From Ptiloglossa arizonensis (Eukaryota; Arthropoda; Insecta; Hymenoptera; Colletidae): DNA of 64,000 nucleotides. Both the position numbers and the translations under genes were made by a program. Where the stretch lies: NCBI RefSeq assembly GCF_051014685.1, contig NW_027478441.1, forward strand, positions 558,001-622,000. Direction: 5' to 3'. The notes beneath the pieces were generated by a model. The model had not been told where the DNA came from and did not search any database. It worked only from the letters and a program-made list of their open reading frames with translations. The first letter of the stretch is position 1; every line of letters begins with the position of its first letter. This document shows, piece by piece, positions 35,126-48,300 of this stretch.

Positions 35126-38100
35126 ACAACGGTATGTGTAGTTTTCGCCTAGCCCGTTCCAGTTATTCATTTCGAGCATCAGAACTGCGAAAATTTTGAG
35201 TTTCTCAAGCGTTTCTTACTTCCAAACAGCCATATCTCGCGAACGGATCGACCGATCTGCAAAATTGCTGTTGCATCTGAAAGTAGAAACTCTCCCGATT
35301 ACAACGGTATGCGTACTTTTCCCCTAGGCCGCTCTAGTTACTCGTTTCGAGCATCAGAATTGCGAAAATTTTGAGTTTCTCAAGCGTTTCTTATCTCCAA
35401 ACTGCCATATCTCGCGAACGGATTGATCAATCCGCAAAATTTCTGTTGCATCTGAAAGTAGAAACTCGCCCGGTTACAACGGTATGCGTACTTTTCCCCT
35501 AGGCCGTTCTAGTTACTCGTTTCGAGCATCAGAACTGCGAAAATTTTGAGTTTCTCAAGCCTTTCTTACCTCCAAACTGCCATATCTCGCGAACGGATCG
35601 ACCAATCCGCAAAATTTCTGTTGCATCTGAATGTAGAAACTCGCCCGATTACAACGGTATGTGTAGTTTTCCCCTAGGCCGTACCAGTTATTCATTTCGA
35701 GCATCAGAACTGCGAAAATTTTGAGTTTCTCAAGCGTTTCTTACTTCCAAACTCCCATATCTCGCGAACGGATTGACCGATCCGCAAAATTTCTGTTGCA
35801 TCTGAAAGTAGAAACTCGCCCGATTACAACGGTATGCGTACTTTTCCCCTAGGCCGCTCTAGTTACTCGTTTCGAGCATCAGAATTGCGAAAATTTTGAG
35901 TTTCTCAAGCGTTTCTTATCTCCAAACTGCCATATCTCGCGAACGGATTGATCAATCCGCAAAATTTCTGTTGCATCTGAAAGTAGAAACTCGCCCGATT
36001 ACAACGGTATGCGCACTTTTCCCCTAGGCCGTTCCAGTTATTCGTGTTGAGCATCAGAACTGCGAAAATTTTGAGTTTCTCAAGCGTTTCTCACCTCCAA
36101 ACTGCCATATCTCGCGAACGGATTGACCAATCCGCAAAATTTCTGTTGCATCTGAAAGTAGAAACTCGCCCGATTACAACGGTAGGTGTAGTTTTCCCCT
36201 AGGCCGTTCTAGTTATTCATTTCGAGCATCAGAACTGCGAAAATTTTGAGTTTCTCAAGCGTTTCTTATCTCCAAACTGCCATATCTCTCGAACGAATCG
36301 ACCGATCCGCAAAATTGCTGTTGCATCTGAAAGCAGAAACTCGCCCGATTACAACGGTATGCGTACTTTTCCCCTAGGCCGTTCTAGTTACTCGTTTCGA
36401 GCATCAGAACTGCGAAAATTTTGAGTTTCTCAAGCGTTTCTTATCTCCAAACTGCCATATCTCGCGAACGGATTGATCAATCCTCAAAATTTCTGTTGCA
36501 TCTGAAAGTAGAAACTCGCCCGATTACAACGGTGGGTGTAGTTTTCCCCTAGGCCGTTCTAGTTATTCGTTTCGAGGATCAGAACTGCGAAAATTTTGAG
36601 TTTCTCAAGCCTTTCTTACCTCCAAACTGCCATATCTCGCGAACGGATTGACCAATCCGCAAAATTTCTGTTGCATCTGAAAGTAGAAACTCGCCCGATT
36701 ACAACGGTATGCGCACTTTTCCCCTAGGCCGTTCCAGTTATTCGTGTTGAGCATCAGAACTGCGAAAATTTTGAGTTTCTCAAGCGTTTCTTACCTCCAA
36801 ACTGCCATATCTCGCGAACGGATTTACCAATCCGCAAAATTTCTGTTGCATCTGAAAGTAGAAACTCGCCCGATTACAACGGTATGCGCACTTTTCCCCT
36901 AGGCCGTTCCAGTTATTCGTGTTGAGCATCAGAACTGCGAAAATTTTGAGTTTCTCAAGCGTTTCTTACCTCCAAACTGCCATATCTCGCGAACGGATTT
37001 ACCAATCCGCAAAATTTCTATTGCATCTGAAAGCAGAAACTCGCCCGATTACAACGGTATGCGTACTTTTCCCCTAGGCCGTTCTAGTTACTCGTTTCGA
37101 GCATCAGAACTGCGAAAATTTTGAGTTTCTCAAGCGTTTCTTATCTCCAAACTGCCATATCTCGCGAACGGATTGATCAATCCTCAAAATTTCTGTTGCA
37201 TCTGAAAGTAGAAACTCGCCCGATTACAACGGTGGGTGTAGTTTTCCCCTAGGCCGTTCTAGTTATTCGTTTCGAGGATCAAAACTGCGAAAATTTTGAG
37301 TTTCTCAAGCCTTTCTTACCTCCAAACTGCCATATCTCGCGAACGGATTGACCAATCCGCAAAATTTCTGTTGCATCTGAAAGTAGAAACTCGCCCGATT
37401 ACAACGGTATGTGTAGTTTTCGCCTAGCCCGTTCCAGTTATTCATTTCGAGCATCAGAACTGCGAAAATTTTGAGTTTCTCAAGCGTTTCTTACTTCCAA
37501 ACAGCCATATCTCGCGAACGGATCGACCGATCTGCAAAATTGCTGTTGCATCTGAAAGTAGAAACTCTCCCGATTACAACGGTATGCGTACTTTTCCCCT
37601 AGGCCGCTCTAGTTACTCGTTTCGAGCATCAGAATTGCGAAAATTTTGAGTTTCTCAAGCGTTTCTTATCTCCAAACTGCCATATCTCGCGAACGGATTG
37701 ATCAATCCGCAAAATTTCTGTTGCATCTGAAAGTAGAAACTCGCCCGGTTACAACGGTATGCGTACTTTTCCCCTAGGCCGTTCTAGTTACTCGTTTCGA
37801 GCATCAGAACTGCGAAAATTTTGAGTTTCTCAAGCCTTTCTTACCTCCAAACTGCCATATCTCGCGAACGGATCGACCAATCCGCAAAATTTCTGTTGCA
37901 TCTGAATGTAGAAACTCGCCCGATTACAACGGTATGTGTAGTTTTCCCCTAGGCCGTACCAGTTATTCATTTCGAGCATCAGAACTGCGAAAATTTTGAG
38001 TTTCTCAAGCGTTTCTTACTTCCAAACTCCCATATCTCGCGAACGGATTGACCGATCCGCAAAATTTCTGTTGCATCTGAAAGTAGAAACTCGCCCGATT

Positions 38101-38605
38101 ACAACGGTATGCGTACTTTTCCCCTAGGCCGCTCTAGTTACTCGTTTCGAGCATCAGAATTGCGAAAATTTTGAGTTTCTCAAGCGTTTCTTATCTCCAA
38201 ACTGCCATATCTCGCGAACGGATTGATCAATCCGCAAAATTTCTGTTGCATCTGAAAGTAGAAACTCGCCCGATTACAACGGTATGCGCACTTTTCCCCT
38301 AGGCCGTTCCAGTTATTCGTGTTGAGCATCAGAACTGCGAAAATTTTGAGTTTCTCAAGCGTTTCTCACCTCCAAACTGCCATATCTCGCGAACGGATTG
38401 ACCAATCCGCAAAATTTCTGTTGCATCTGAAAGTAGAAACTCGCCCGATTACAACGGTAGGTGTAGTTTTCCCCTAGGCCGTTCTAGTTATTCATTTCGA
38501 GCATCAGAACTGCGAAAATTTTGAGTTTCTCAAGCGTTTCTTATCTCCAAACTGCCATATCTCTCGAACGAATCGACCGATCCGCAAAATTGCTGTTGCA
38601 TCTGA
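35126..38605. repeat. Block J: 7-monomer segment repeated at 2,275 bp
   Basis: About 1,200 bp starting near 35126 recurs near 37401. Markers are 'tccaaacagc' at 35221 and 37496, 'cggttacaac' at 35471 and 37746, and 'tctgaatgta' near 35626 and 37901, all 2,275 bp (13 monomers) apart. The match ends at about 36330/38605 ('aagcagaaac' against 'aagtagaaac' and 'acatcgg'). The intervening six monomers (36331-37400) resemble the monomer order around 27.8-28.8 kb. Confidence 0.8.
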
Positions 38606-41600
38606 AAGTAGAAACTCGCCCGATTACATCGGTATGCGTACTTTTCCCCTAGGCCGTTCTAGTTATACGTTTCGAGCATCAGAACTGCGAAAATTTTGAG
38701 TTTCTCAAGCGTTTCTTACCTCCAAACTGCCATATCTCGCGAACGGATTTACCAATCCGCAAAATTTCTGTTGCATCTGAAAGCAGAAACTCGCCCGATT
38801 ACAACGGTATGGGTACTTTTCCCCTAGGCCGTTCTAGTTACTCGTTTCGAGCATCAGAACTGCGAAAATTTTGAGTTTCTCAAGCGTTTCTTATCTCCAA
38901 ACTGCCATATCTCGCGAACGGATTGATCAATCCTCAAAATTTCTGTTGCATCTGAAAGTAGAAACTCGCCCGATTACAACGGTGGGTGTAGTTTTCCCCT
39001 AGGCCGTTCTAGTTATTCGTTTCGAGGATCAAAACTGCGAAAATTTTGAGTTTCTCAAGCCTTTCTTACCTCCAAACTGCCACATCTCGCGAACGGATTG
39101 ACCAATCCGCAAAATTTCTGTTGCATCTGAAAGTAGAAACTCGCCCGATTACAACGGTATGCGCACTTTTCCCCTAGGCCGTTCCAGTTATTCGTGTTGA
39201 GCATCAGAACTGCGAAAATTTTGAGATTCTCAAGCGTTTCTTACCTCCAAACTGCCATATCTCGCGAACGGATTTACCAATCCGCAAAATTTCTGTTGCA
39301 TCTGAAAGCAGAAACTTGCCCGATTACAACGGTATGCGTACTTTTCCCCTAGGCCGTTCTAGTTACTCGTTTCGAGCATCAGAACTGCGAAAATTTTGAG
39401 TTTCTCAAGCGTTTCTTATCTCCAAACTGCCATATCTCGCGAACGGATTGATCAATCCTCAAAATTTCTGTTGCATCTGAAAGTAGAAACTCGCCCGATT
39501 ACAACGGTGGGTGTAGTTTTCCCCTAGGCCGTTCTAGTTATTCGTTTCGAGGATCAGAACTGCGAAAATTTTGAGTTTCTCAAGCCTTTCTTACCTCCAA
39601 ACTGCCATATCTCGCGAACGGATTGACCAATCCGCAAAATTTCTGTTGCATCTGAAAGTAGAAACTCGCCCGATTACAACGGTATGCGCACTTTTCCCCT
39701 AGGCCGTTCCAGTTATTCGTGTTGAGCATCAGAACTGCGAAAATTTTGAGTTTCTCAAGCGTTTCTTACCTCCAAACTGCCACATCTCGCGAACGGATTG
39801 ACCAATCCGCAAAATTTCTGTTGCATCTGAAAGTAGAAACTCGCCCGATTACAACGGTATGCGCACTTTTCCCCTAGGCCGTTCCAGTTATTCGTGTTGA
39901 GCATCAGAACTGCGAAAATTTTGAGATTCTCAAGCGTTTCTTACCTCCAAACTGCCATATCTCGCGAACGGATTGATCAATCCTCAAAATTTCTGTTGCA
40001 TCTGAAAGTAGAAACTCGCCCGATTACAACGGTGGGTGTAGTTTTCCCCTAGGCCGTTCTAGTTATTCGTTTCGAGGATCAGAACTGCGAAAATTTTGAG
40101 ATTCTCAAGCCTTTCTTACCTCCAAACTGCCATATCTCGCGAACGGATTGACCAATCCGCAAAATTTCTGTTGCATCTGAAAGTAGAAACTCGCCCGATT
40201 ACAACGGTATGCGCACTTTTCCCCTAGGCCGTTCCAGTTATTCGTGTTGAGCATCAGAACTGCGAAAATTTTGAGTTTCTCAAGCGTTTCTTACCTCCAA
40301 ACTGCCATATCTCGCGAACGGATTTACCAATCCGCAAAATTTCTGTTGCATCTGAAAGTAGAAACTCGCCCGATTACAACGGTATGCGCACTTTTCCCCT
40401 AGGCCGTTCCAGTTATTCGTGTTGAGCATCAGAACTGCGAAAATTTTGAGTTTCTCAAGCGTTTCTTACCTCCAAACTGCCATATCTCGCGAACGGATTT
40501 ACCAATCCGCAAAATTTCTGTTGCATCTGAAAGCAGAAACTCGCCCGATTACAACGGTATGCGTACTTTTCCCCTAGGCCGTTCTAGTTACTCGTTTCGA
40601 GCATCAGAACTGCGAAAATTTTGAGTTTCTCAAGCGTTTCTTATCTCCAAACTGCCATATCTCGCGAACGGATTGATCAATCCTCAAAATTTCTGTTGCA
40701 TCTGAAAGTAGAAACTCGCCCGATTACAACGGTGGGTGTAGTTTTCCCCTAGGCCGTTCTAGTTATTCGTTTCGAGGATCAGAACTGCGAAAATTTTGAG
40801 TTTCTCAAGCCTTTCTTACCTCCAAACTGCCATATCTCGCGAACGGATTGACCAATCCGCAAAATTTCTGTTGCATCTGAAAGTAGAAACTCGCCCGATT
40901 ACAACGGTATGTGTAGTTTTCCCCTAGCCCGTTCCAGTTATTCATTTCGAGCATCAGAACTGAGAAAATTTTGAGTTTCTCAAGCGTTTCTTACTTCCAA
41001 ACTGCCATATCTCTCGAACGAATCGACCGATCCGCAAAATTGCTGTTGCATCTGAAAGTAGAAACTCGCCCGATTACATCGGTATGCGTACTTTTCCCCT
41101 AGGCCGTTCTAGTTATACGTTTCGAGCATCAGAACTACGAAAATTTTGAGTTTCTCAAGCGTTTCTCACCTCCAAACTGCCATATCTCGCGAACGGATTG
41201 ACCAATCCGCAAAATTTCTATTGCATCTGAAAGTAGAAACTCGCCCGATTACAACGGTAGGTGTAGTTTTCCCCTAGGCCGTTCTAGTTATTCATTTCGA
41301 GAATCAGAACTGCGAAAATTTTGAGTTTCTCAAGCGTTTCTTACCTCCGAACTGCCATATCTCGCGAACGGATTTACCAATCCGCAAAATTTCTGTTGCA
41401 TCTGAAAGCAGAAACTCGCCCGATTACAACGGTATGCGTACTTTTCCCCTAGGCCGTTCTAGTTACTCGTTTCGAGCATCAGAACTGCGAAAATTTTGAG
41501 TTTCTCAAGCGTTTCTTATCTCCAAACTGCCATATCTCGCGAACGGATTGATCAGTCCTCAAAATTTCTGTTGCATCTGAAAGTAGAAACTCGCCCGATT

Positions 41601-42350
41601 ACAACGGTGGGTGTAGTTTTCCCCTAGGCCGCTCTAGTTACTCGTTTCGTGCATCAGAATTGCGAAAATTTTGAGTTTCTCAAGCGTTTCTTATCTCCAA
41701 ACTGCCATATCTCGCGAACGGATTGATCAATCCGCAAAATTTCTGTTGCATCTGAAAGTAGAAACTCGCCCGATTACAACGGTATGCGCACTTTTCCCCT
41801 AGGCCGTTCCAGTTATTCGTGTTGAGCATCAGAACTGCGAAAATTTTGAGTTTCTCAAGCGTTTCTCACCTCCAAACTGCCATATCTCGCGAACGGATTG
41901 ACCAATCCGCAAAATTTCTGTTGCATCTGAAAGTAGAAACTCGCCCGATTACAACGGTAGGTGTAGTTTTCCCCTAGGCCGTTCTAGTTATTCATTTCGA
42001 GCATCAGAACTGCGAAAATTTTGAGTTTCTCAAGCGTTTCTTATCTCCAAACTGCCATATCTCGCGAACGGATTGATCAATCCGCAAAATTTCTGATGCA
42101 TCTGAAAGTAGAAACTCGCCCGATTACAACGGTATGCGCACTTTTCCCCTAGGCCGTTCCAGTTATTCGTGTTGAGCATCAGAACTGCGAAAATTTTGAG
42201 TTTCTCAAGCGTTTCTCACCTCCAAACTGCCATATCTCGCGAACGGATTGACCAATCCGCAAAATTTCTGTTGCATCTGAAAGTAGAAACTCGCCCGATT
42301 ACAACGGTATGTGTAGTTTTCGCCTAGCCCGTTCCAGTTATTCATTTCGA
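38461..42350. repeat. Block K: downstream copy of blocks H and I, rearranged
   Basis: 38461-39970 follows 26211-27720 at 12,250 bp. After the chimeric monomer at 39901 the offset becomes 12,075 bp (69 monomers), so one monomer was lost. From 41126 the sequence follows 32376-33600 at 8,750 bp: 'atcagtcctc' at 41551 and 'ttctgatgca' at 42091. The junction monomer near 41126 has the private change 'agaactacga'. The block is thus assembled from at least two pieces of the older 20-mer. Confidence 0.75.
39901..40075. repeat. Chimeric monomer where the copy loses one unit
   Basis: The left part ('ttgagattct', 'ttacctcc') equals the monomer at 27651, while the right part ('gattgatcaatcctc', 'ggtgggtgta') equals the next monomer at 27826. 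The crossover lies between offsets about 46 and 74. The following monomer (40076) still carries 'gagattctcaagcc', a mixture of the two types, which suggests a short conversion patch beside the crossover. Confidence 0.7.
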
Positions 42351-45300
42351 GCATCAGAACTGCGAAAATTTTGAGTTTCTCAAGCGTTTCTTATCTCCAA
42401 ACTGCCATATCTCGCGAACGGATTGATCAATCCGCAAAATTTCTGTTGCATCTGAAAGTAGAAACTCGCCCGGTTACAACGGTATGCGTACTTTTCCCCT
42501 AGGCCGTTCTAGTCACTCGTTTCGAGCATCAGAACTGCGAAAATTTTGAGTTTCTCAAGCCTTTCTTACCTCCAAACTGCCATATCTCGCGAACGGATCG
42601 ACCAATCCGCAAAATTTCTGTTGCATCTGAAAGTAGAAACTCGCCCGATTACAACGGTATGTGTAGTTTTCCCCTAGGCCGTACCAGTTATTCATTTCGA
42701 GCATCAGAACTGCGAAAATTTTGAGTTTCTCAAGCGTTTCTTACTTCCAAACTCCCATATCTCGCGTACGGATTGACCGATCCGCAAAATTTCTGTTGCA
42801 TCTGAAAGTAGAAACTCGCCCGATTACAACGGTATGCGTACTTTTCCCCTAGGCCGCTCTAGTTACTCGTTTCGAGCATCAGAATTGCGAAAATTTTGAG
42901 TTTCTCAAGCGTTTCTTATCTCCAAACTGCCATATCTCGCGAACCGATTGATCAATCCGCAAAATTTCTGTTGCATCTGAAAGTAGAAACTCGCCCGATT
43001 ACAACGGTATGCGCACTTTTCCCCTAGGCCGTTCCAGTTATTCGTGTTGAGCATCAGAACTGCGAAAATTTTGAGTTTCTCAAGCGTTTCTCACCTCCAA
43101 ACTGCCATATCTCGCGAACGGACTGACCAATCCGCAACATTTCTGTTGCATCTGAAAGTAGAAACTCGCCCGATTACAACGGTATGCGCACTTTTCCCCT
43201 AGGCCGTTCTAGTTATTCATTTCGAGCATCAGAACTGCGAAAATTTTGAGTTTCTCAAGCGTTTCTTACCTCCAAACTGCCATATCTCGCGAACGGATTT
43301 ACCAATCCGCAAAATTTCTGTTGCATCTGAAAGCAGAAACTCGCCCGATTACAACGGTATGCGTACTTTTCCCCTAGGCCGTTCTAGTTACTCGTTTCGA
43401 GCATCAGAACTGCGAAAATTTTGAGTTTCTCAAGCGTTTCTTATCTCCAAACTGCCATACCTCGCGAACGGATTGATCAATCCTCAAAATTTCTGTTGCA
43501 TCTGAAAGTAGAAACTCGCCCGATTACAACGGTGGGTGTAGTTTTCCCCTAGGCCGTTCTAGTTATTCGTTTCGAGGATCAGAACTGCGAAAATTTTGAG
43601 TTTCTCAAGCCTTTCTTACCTCCAAACTGCCATATCTCGCGAACGGATTGACCGATCCGCAAAATTTCTGTTGCATCTGAAAGTAGAAACTCGCCCGATT
43701 ACAACGGTATTCGTACTTTTCCCCTAGGCCGCTCTAGTTACTCGTTTCGAGCATCAGAATTGCGAAAATTTTGGGTTTCTCAAGCGTTTCTTATCTCCAA
43801 ACTGCCATATCTCGCGAACGGATTGATCAATCCGAAAATTTTCTGTTGCATCTGAAAGTAGAAACTCGCCCGATTACAACGGTATGCGTACTTTTCCCCT
43901 AGGCCGTTCTAGTTACTCGTTTCGAGCATCAGAACTACGAAAATTTTGAGTTTCTCAAGCGTTTCTTATCTCCAAACTGCCATATCTCGCGATCGGATTG
44001 ATCAATCCGCAAAATTTCTGTTGCATCTGAAAGTAGAAACTCGCCCGATTACAACGGTGGGTGTAGTTTTCCCCTAGGCCGTTCTAGTTATTCGTTTCGA
44101 GGATCAGAACTGCGAAAATTGTGAGTTTCTCAAGCCTTTCTTACCTCCAAACTGCCATATCTCGCGAACGGATTGACCAATCCGCAAAATTTCTGTTGCA
44201 TCTGAAAGTAGAAACTCGCCCGATTACAACGGTATGTGTAGTTTTCCCCTAGGCCGTACCAGTTATTCATTTCGAGCATCAGAACTGCGAAAATTTTGAG
44301 TTTCTCAAGCGTTTCTTACTTCCAAACTCCCATATCTCGCGTACGGATTGACCGATCCGCAAAATTTCTGTTGCATCTGAAAGTAGAAACTCGCCCGATT
44401 ACAACGGTATGCGTACTTTTCCCCTAGGCCGCTCTAGTTACTCGTTTCGAGCATCAGAATTGCGAAAATTTTGAGTTTCTCAAGCGTTTCTTATCTCCAA
44501 ACTGCCATATCTCGCGAACCGATTGATCAATCCGCAAAATTTCTGTTGCATCTGAAAGTAGAAACTCGCCCGATTACAACGGTATGCGCACTTTTCCCCT
44601 AGGCCGTTCCAGTTATTCGTGTTGAGCATCAGAACTGCGAAAATTTTGAGTTTCTCAAGCGTTTCTCACCTCCAAACTGCCATATCTCGCGAACGGACTG
44701 ACCAATCCGCAACATTTCTGTTGCATCTGAAAGTAGAAACTCGCCCGATTACAACGGTATGCGCACTTTTCCCCTAGGCCGTTCTAGTTATTCATTTCGA
44801 GCATCAGAACTGCGAAAATTTTGAGTTTCTCAAGCGTTTCTTACCTCCAAACTGCCATATCTCGCGAACGGATTTACCAATCCGCAAAATTTCTGTTGCA
44901 TCTGAAAGCAGAAACTCGCCCGATTACAACGGTATGCGTACTTTTCCCCTAGGCCGTTCTAGTTACTCGTTTCGAGCATCAGAACTGCGAAAATTTTGAG
45001 TTTCTCAAGCGTTTCTTATCTCCAAACTGCCATACCTCGCGAACGGATTGATCAATCCTCAAAATTTCTGTTGCATCTGAAAGTAGAAACTCGCCCGATT
45101 ACAACGGTGGGTGTAGTTTTCCCCTAGGCCGTTCTAGTTATTCGTTTCGAGGATCAGAACTGCGAAAATTTTGAGTTTCTCAAGCCTTTCTTACCTCCAA
45201 ACTGCCATATCTCGCGAACGGATTGACCGATCCGCAAAATTTCTGTTGCATCTGAAAGTAGAAACTCGCCCGATTACAACGGTATTCGTACTTTTCCCCT

Positions 45301-48300
45301 AGGCCGCTCTAGTTACTCGTTTCGAGCATCAGAATTGCGAAAATTTTGGGTTTCTCAAGCGTTTCTTATCTCCAAACTGCCATATCTCGCGAACGGATTG
45401 ATCAATCCGAAAATTTTCTGTTGCATCTGAAAGTAGAAACTCGCCCGATTACAACGGTATGCGTACTTTTCCCCTAGGCCGTTCTAGTTACTCGTTTCGA
45501 GCATCAGAACTACGAAAATTTTGAGTTTCTCAAGCGTTTCTTATCTCCAAACTGCCATATCTCGCGATCGGATTGATCAATCCGCAAAATTTCTGTTGCA
45601 TCTGAAAGTAGAAACTCGCCCGATTACAACGGTGGGTGTAGTTTTCCCCTAGGCCGTTCTAGTTATTCGTTTCGAGGATCAGAACTGCGAAAATTGTGAG
45701 TTTCTCAAGCCTTTCTTACCTCCAAACTGCCATATCTCGCGAACGGATTGACCAATCCGCAAAATTTCTGTTGCATCTGAAAGTAGAAACTCGCCCGATT
45801 ACAACGGTATGTGTAGTTTTCCCCTAGGCCGTACCAGTTATTCATTTCGAGCATCAGAACTGCGAAAATTTTGAGTTTCTCAAGCGTTTCTTATCTCCAA
45901 ACTGCCATATCTCGCGAACGGATTGATCAATCCGCAAAATTTCTGTTGCATCTGAAAGTAGAAACTCGCCCGGTTACAACGGTATGCGTACTTTTCCCCT
46001 AGGCCGTTCTAGTCACTCGTTTCGAGCATCAGAACTGCGAAAATTTTGAGTTTCTCAAGCCTTTCTTACCTCCAAACTGCCATATCTCGCGAACGGATCG
46101 ACCAATCCGCAAAATTTCTGTTGCATCTGAAAGTAGAAACTCGCCCGATTACAACGGTATGTGTAGTTTTCCCCTAGGCCGTACCAGTTATTCATTTCGA
46201 GCATCAGAACTGCGAAAATTTTGAGTTTCTCAAGCGTTTCTTACTTCCAAACTCCCATATCTCGCGTACGGATTGACCGATCCGCAAAATTTCTGTTGCA
46301 TCTGAAAGTAGAAACTCGCCCGATTACAACGGTATGCGTACTTTTCCCCTAGGCCGCTCTAGTTACTCGTTTCGAGCATCAGAATTGCGAAAATTTTGAG
46401 TTTCTCAAGCGTTTCTTATCTCCAAACTGCCATATCTCGCGAACCGATTGATCAATCCGCAAAATTTCTGTTGCATCTGAAAGTAGAAACTCGCCCGATT
46501 ACAACGGTATGCGCACTTTTCCCCTAGGCCGTTCCAGTTATTCGTGTTGAGCATCAGAACTGCGAAAATTTTGAGTTTCTCAAGCGTTTCTCACCTCCAA
46601 ACTGCCATATCTCGCGAACGGACTGACCAATCCGCAACATTTCTGTTGCATCTGAAAGTAGAAACTCGCCCGATTACAACGGTATGCGCACTTTTCCCCT
46701 AGGCCGTTCTAGTTATTCATTTCGAGCATCAGAACTGCGAAAATTTTGAGTTTCTCAAGCGTTTCTTACCTCCAAACTGCCATATCTCGCGAACGGATTT
46801 ACCAATCCGCAAAATTTCTGTTGCATCTGAAAGCAGAAACTCGCCCGATTACAACGGTATGCGTACTTTTCCCCTAGGCCGTTCTAGTTACTCGTTTCGA
46901 GCATCAGAACTGCGAAAATTTTGAGTTTCTCAAGCGTTTCTTATCTCCAAACTGCCATACCTCGCGAACGGATTGATCAATCCTCAAAATTTCTGTTGCA
47001 TCTGAAAGTAGAAACTCGCCCGATTACAACGGTGGGTGTAGTTTTCCCCTAGGCCGTTCTAGTTATTCGTTTCGAGGATCAGAACTGCGAAAATTTTGAG
47101 TTTCTCAAGCCTTTCTTACCTCCAAACTGCCATATCTCGCGAACGGATTGACCGATCCGCAAAATTTCTGTTGCATCTGAAAGTAGAAACTCGCCCGATT
47201 ACAACGGTATTCGTACTTTTCCCCTAGGCCGCTCTAGTTACTCGTTTCGAGCATCAGAATTGCGAAAATTTTGGGTTTCTCAAGCGTTTCTTATCTCCAA
47301 ACTGCCATATCTCGCGAACGGATTGATCAATCCGAAAATTTTCTGTTGCATCTGAAAGTAGAAACTCGCCCGATTACAACGGTATGCGTACTTTTCCCCT
47401 AGGCCGTTCTAGTTACTCGTTTCGAGCATCAGAACTACGAAAATTTTGAGTTTCTCAAGCGTTTCTTATCTCCAAACTGCCATATCTCGCGATCGGATTG
47501 ATCAATCCGCAAAATTTCTGTTGCATCTGAAAGTAGAAACTCGCCCGATTACAACGGTGGGTGTAGTTTTCCCCTAGGCCGTTCTAGTTATTCGTTTCGA
47601 GGATCAGAACTGCGAAAATTGTGAGTTTCTCAAGCCTTTCTTACCTCCAAACTGCCATATCTCGCGAACGGATTGACCAATCCGCAAAATTTCTGTTGCA
47701 TCTGAAAGTAGAAACTCGCCCGATTACAACGGTATGTGTAGTTTTCCCCTAGGCCGTACCAGTTATTCATTTCGAGCATCAGAACTGCGAAAATTTTGAG
47801 TTTCTCAAGCGTTTCTTACTTCCAAACTCCCATATCTCGCGTACGGATTGACCGATCCGCAAAATTTCTGTTGCATCTGAAAGTAGAAACTCGCCCGATT
47901 ACAACGGTATGCGTACTTTTCCCCTAGGCCGCTCTAGTTACTCGTTTCGAGCATCAGAATTGCGAAAATTTTGAGTTTCTCAAGCGTTTCTTATCTCCAA
48001 ACTGCCATATCTCGCGAACCGATTGATCAATCCGCAAAATTTCTGTTGCATCTGAAAGTAGAAACTCGCCCGATTACAACGGTATGCGCACTTTTCCCCT
48101 AGGCCGTTCCAGTTATTCGTGTTGAGCATCAGAACTGCGAAAATTTTGAGTTTCTCAAGCGTTTCTCACCTCCAAACTGCCATATCTCGCGAACGGACTG
48201 ACCAATCCGCAACATTTCTGTTGCATCTGAAAGTAGAAACTCGCCCGATTACAACGGTATGCGCACTTTTCCCCTAGGCCGTTCTAGTTATTCATTTCGA

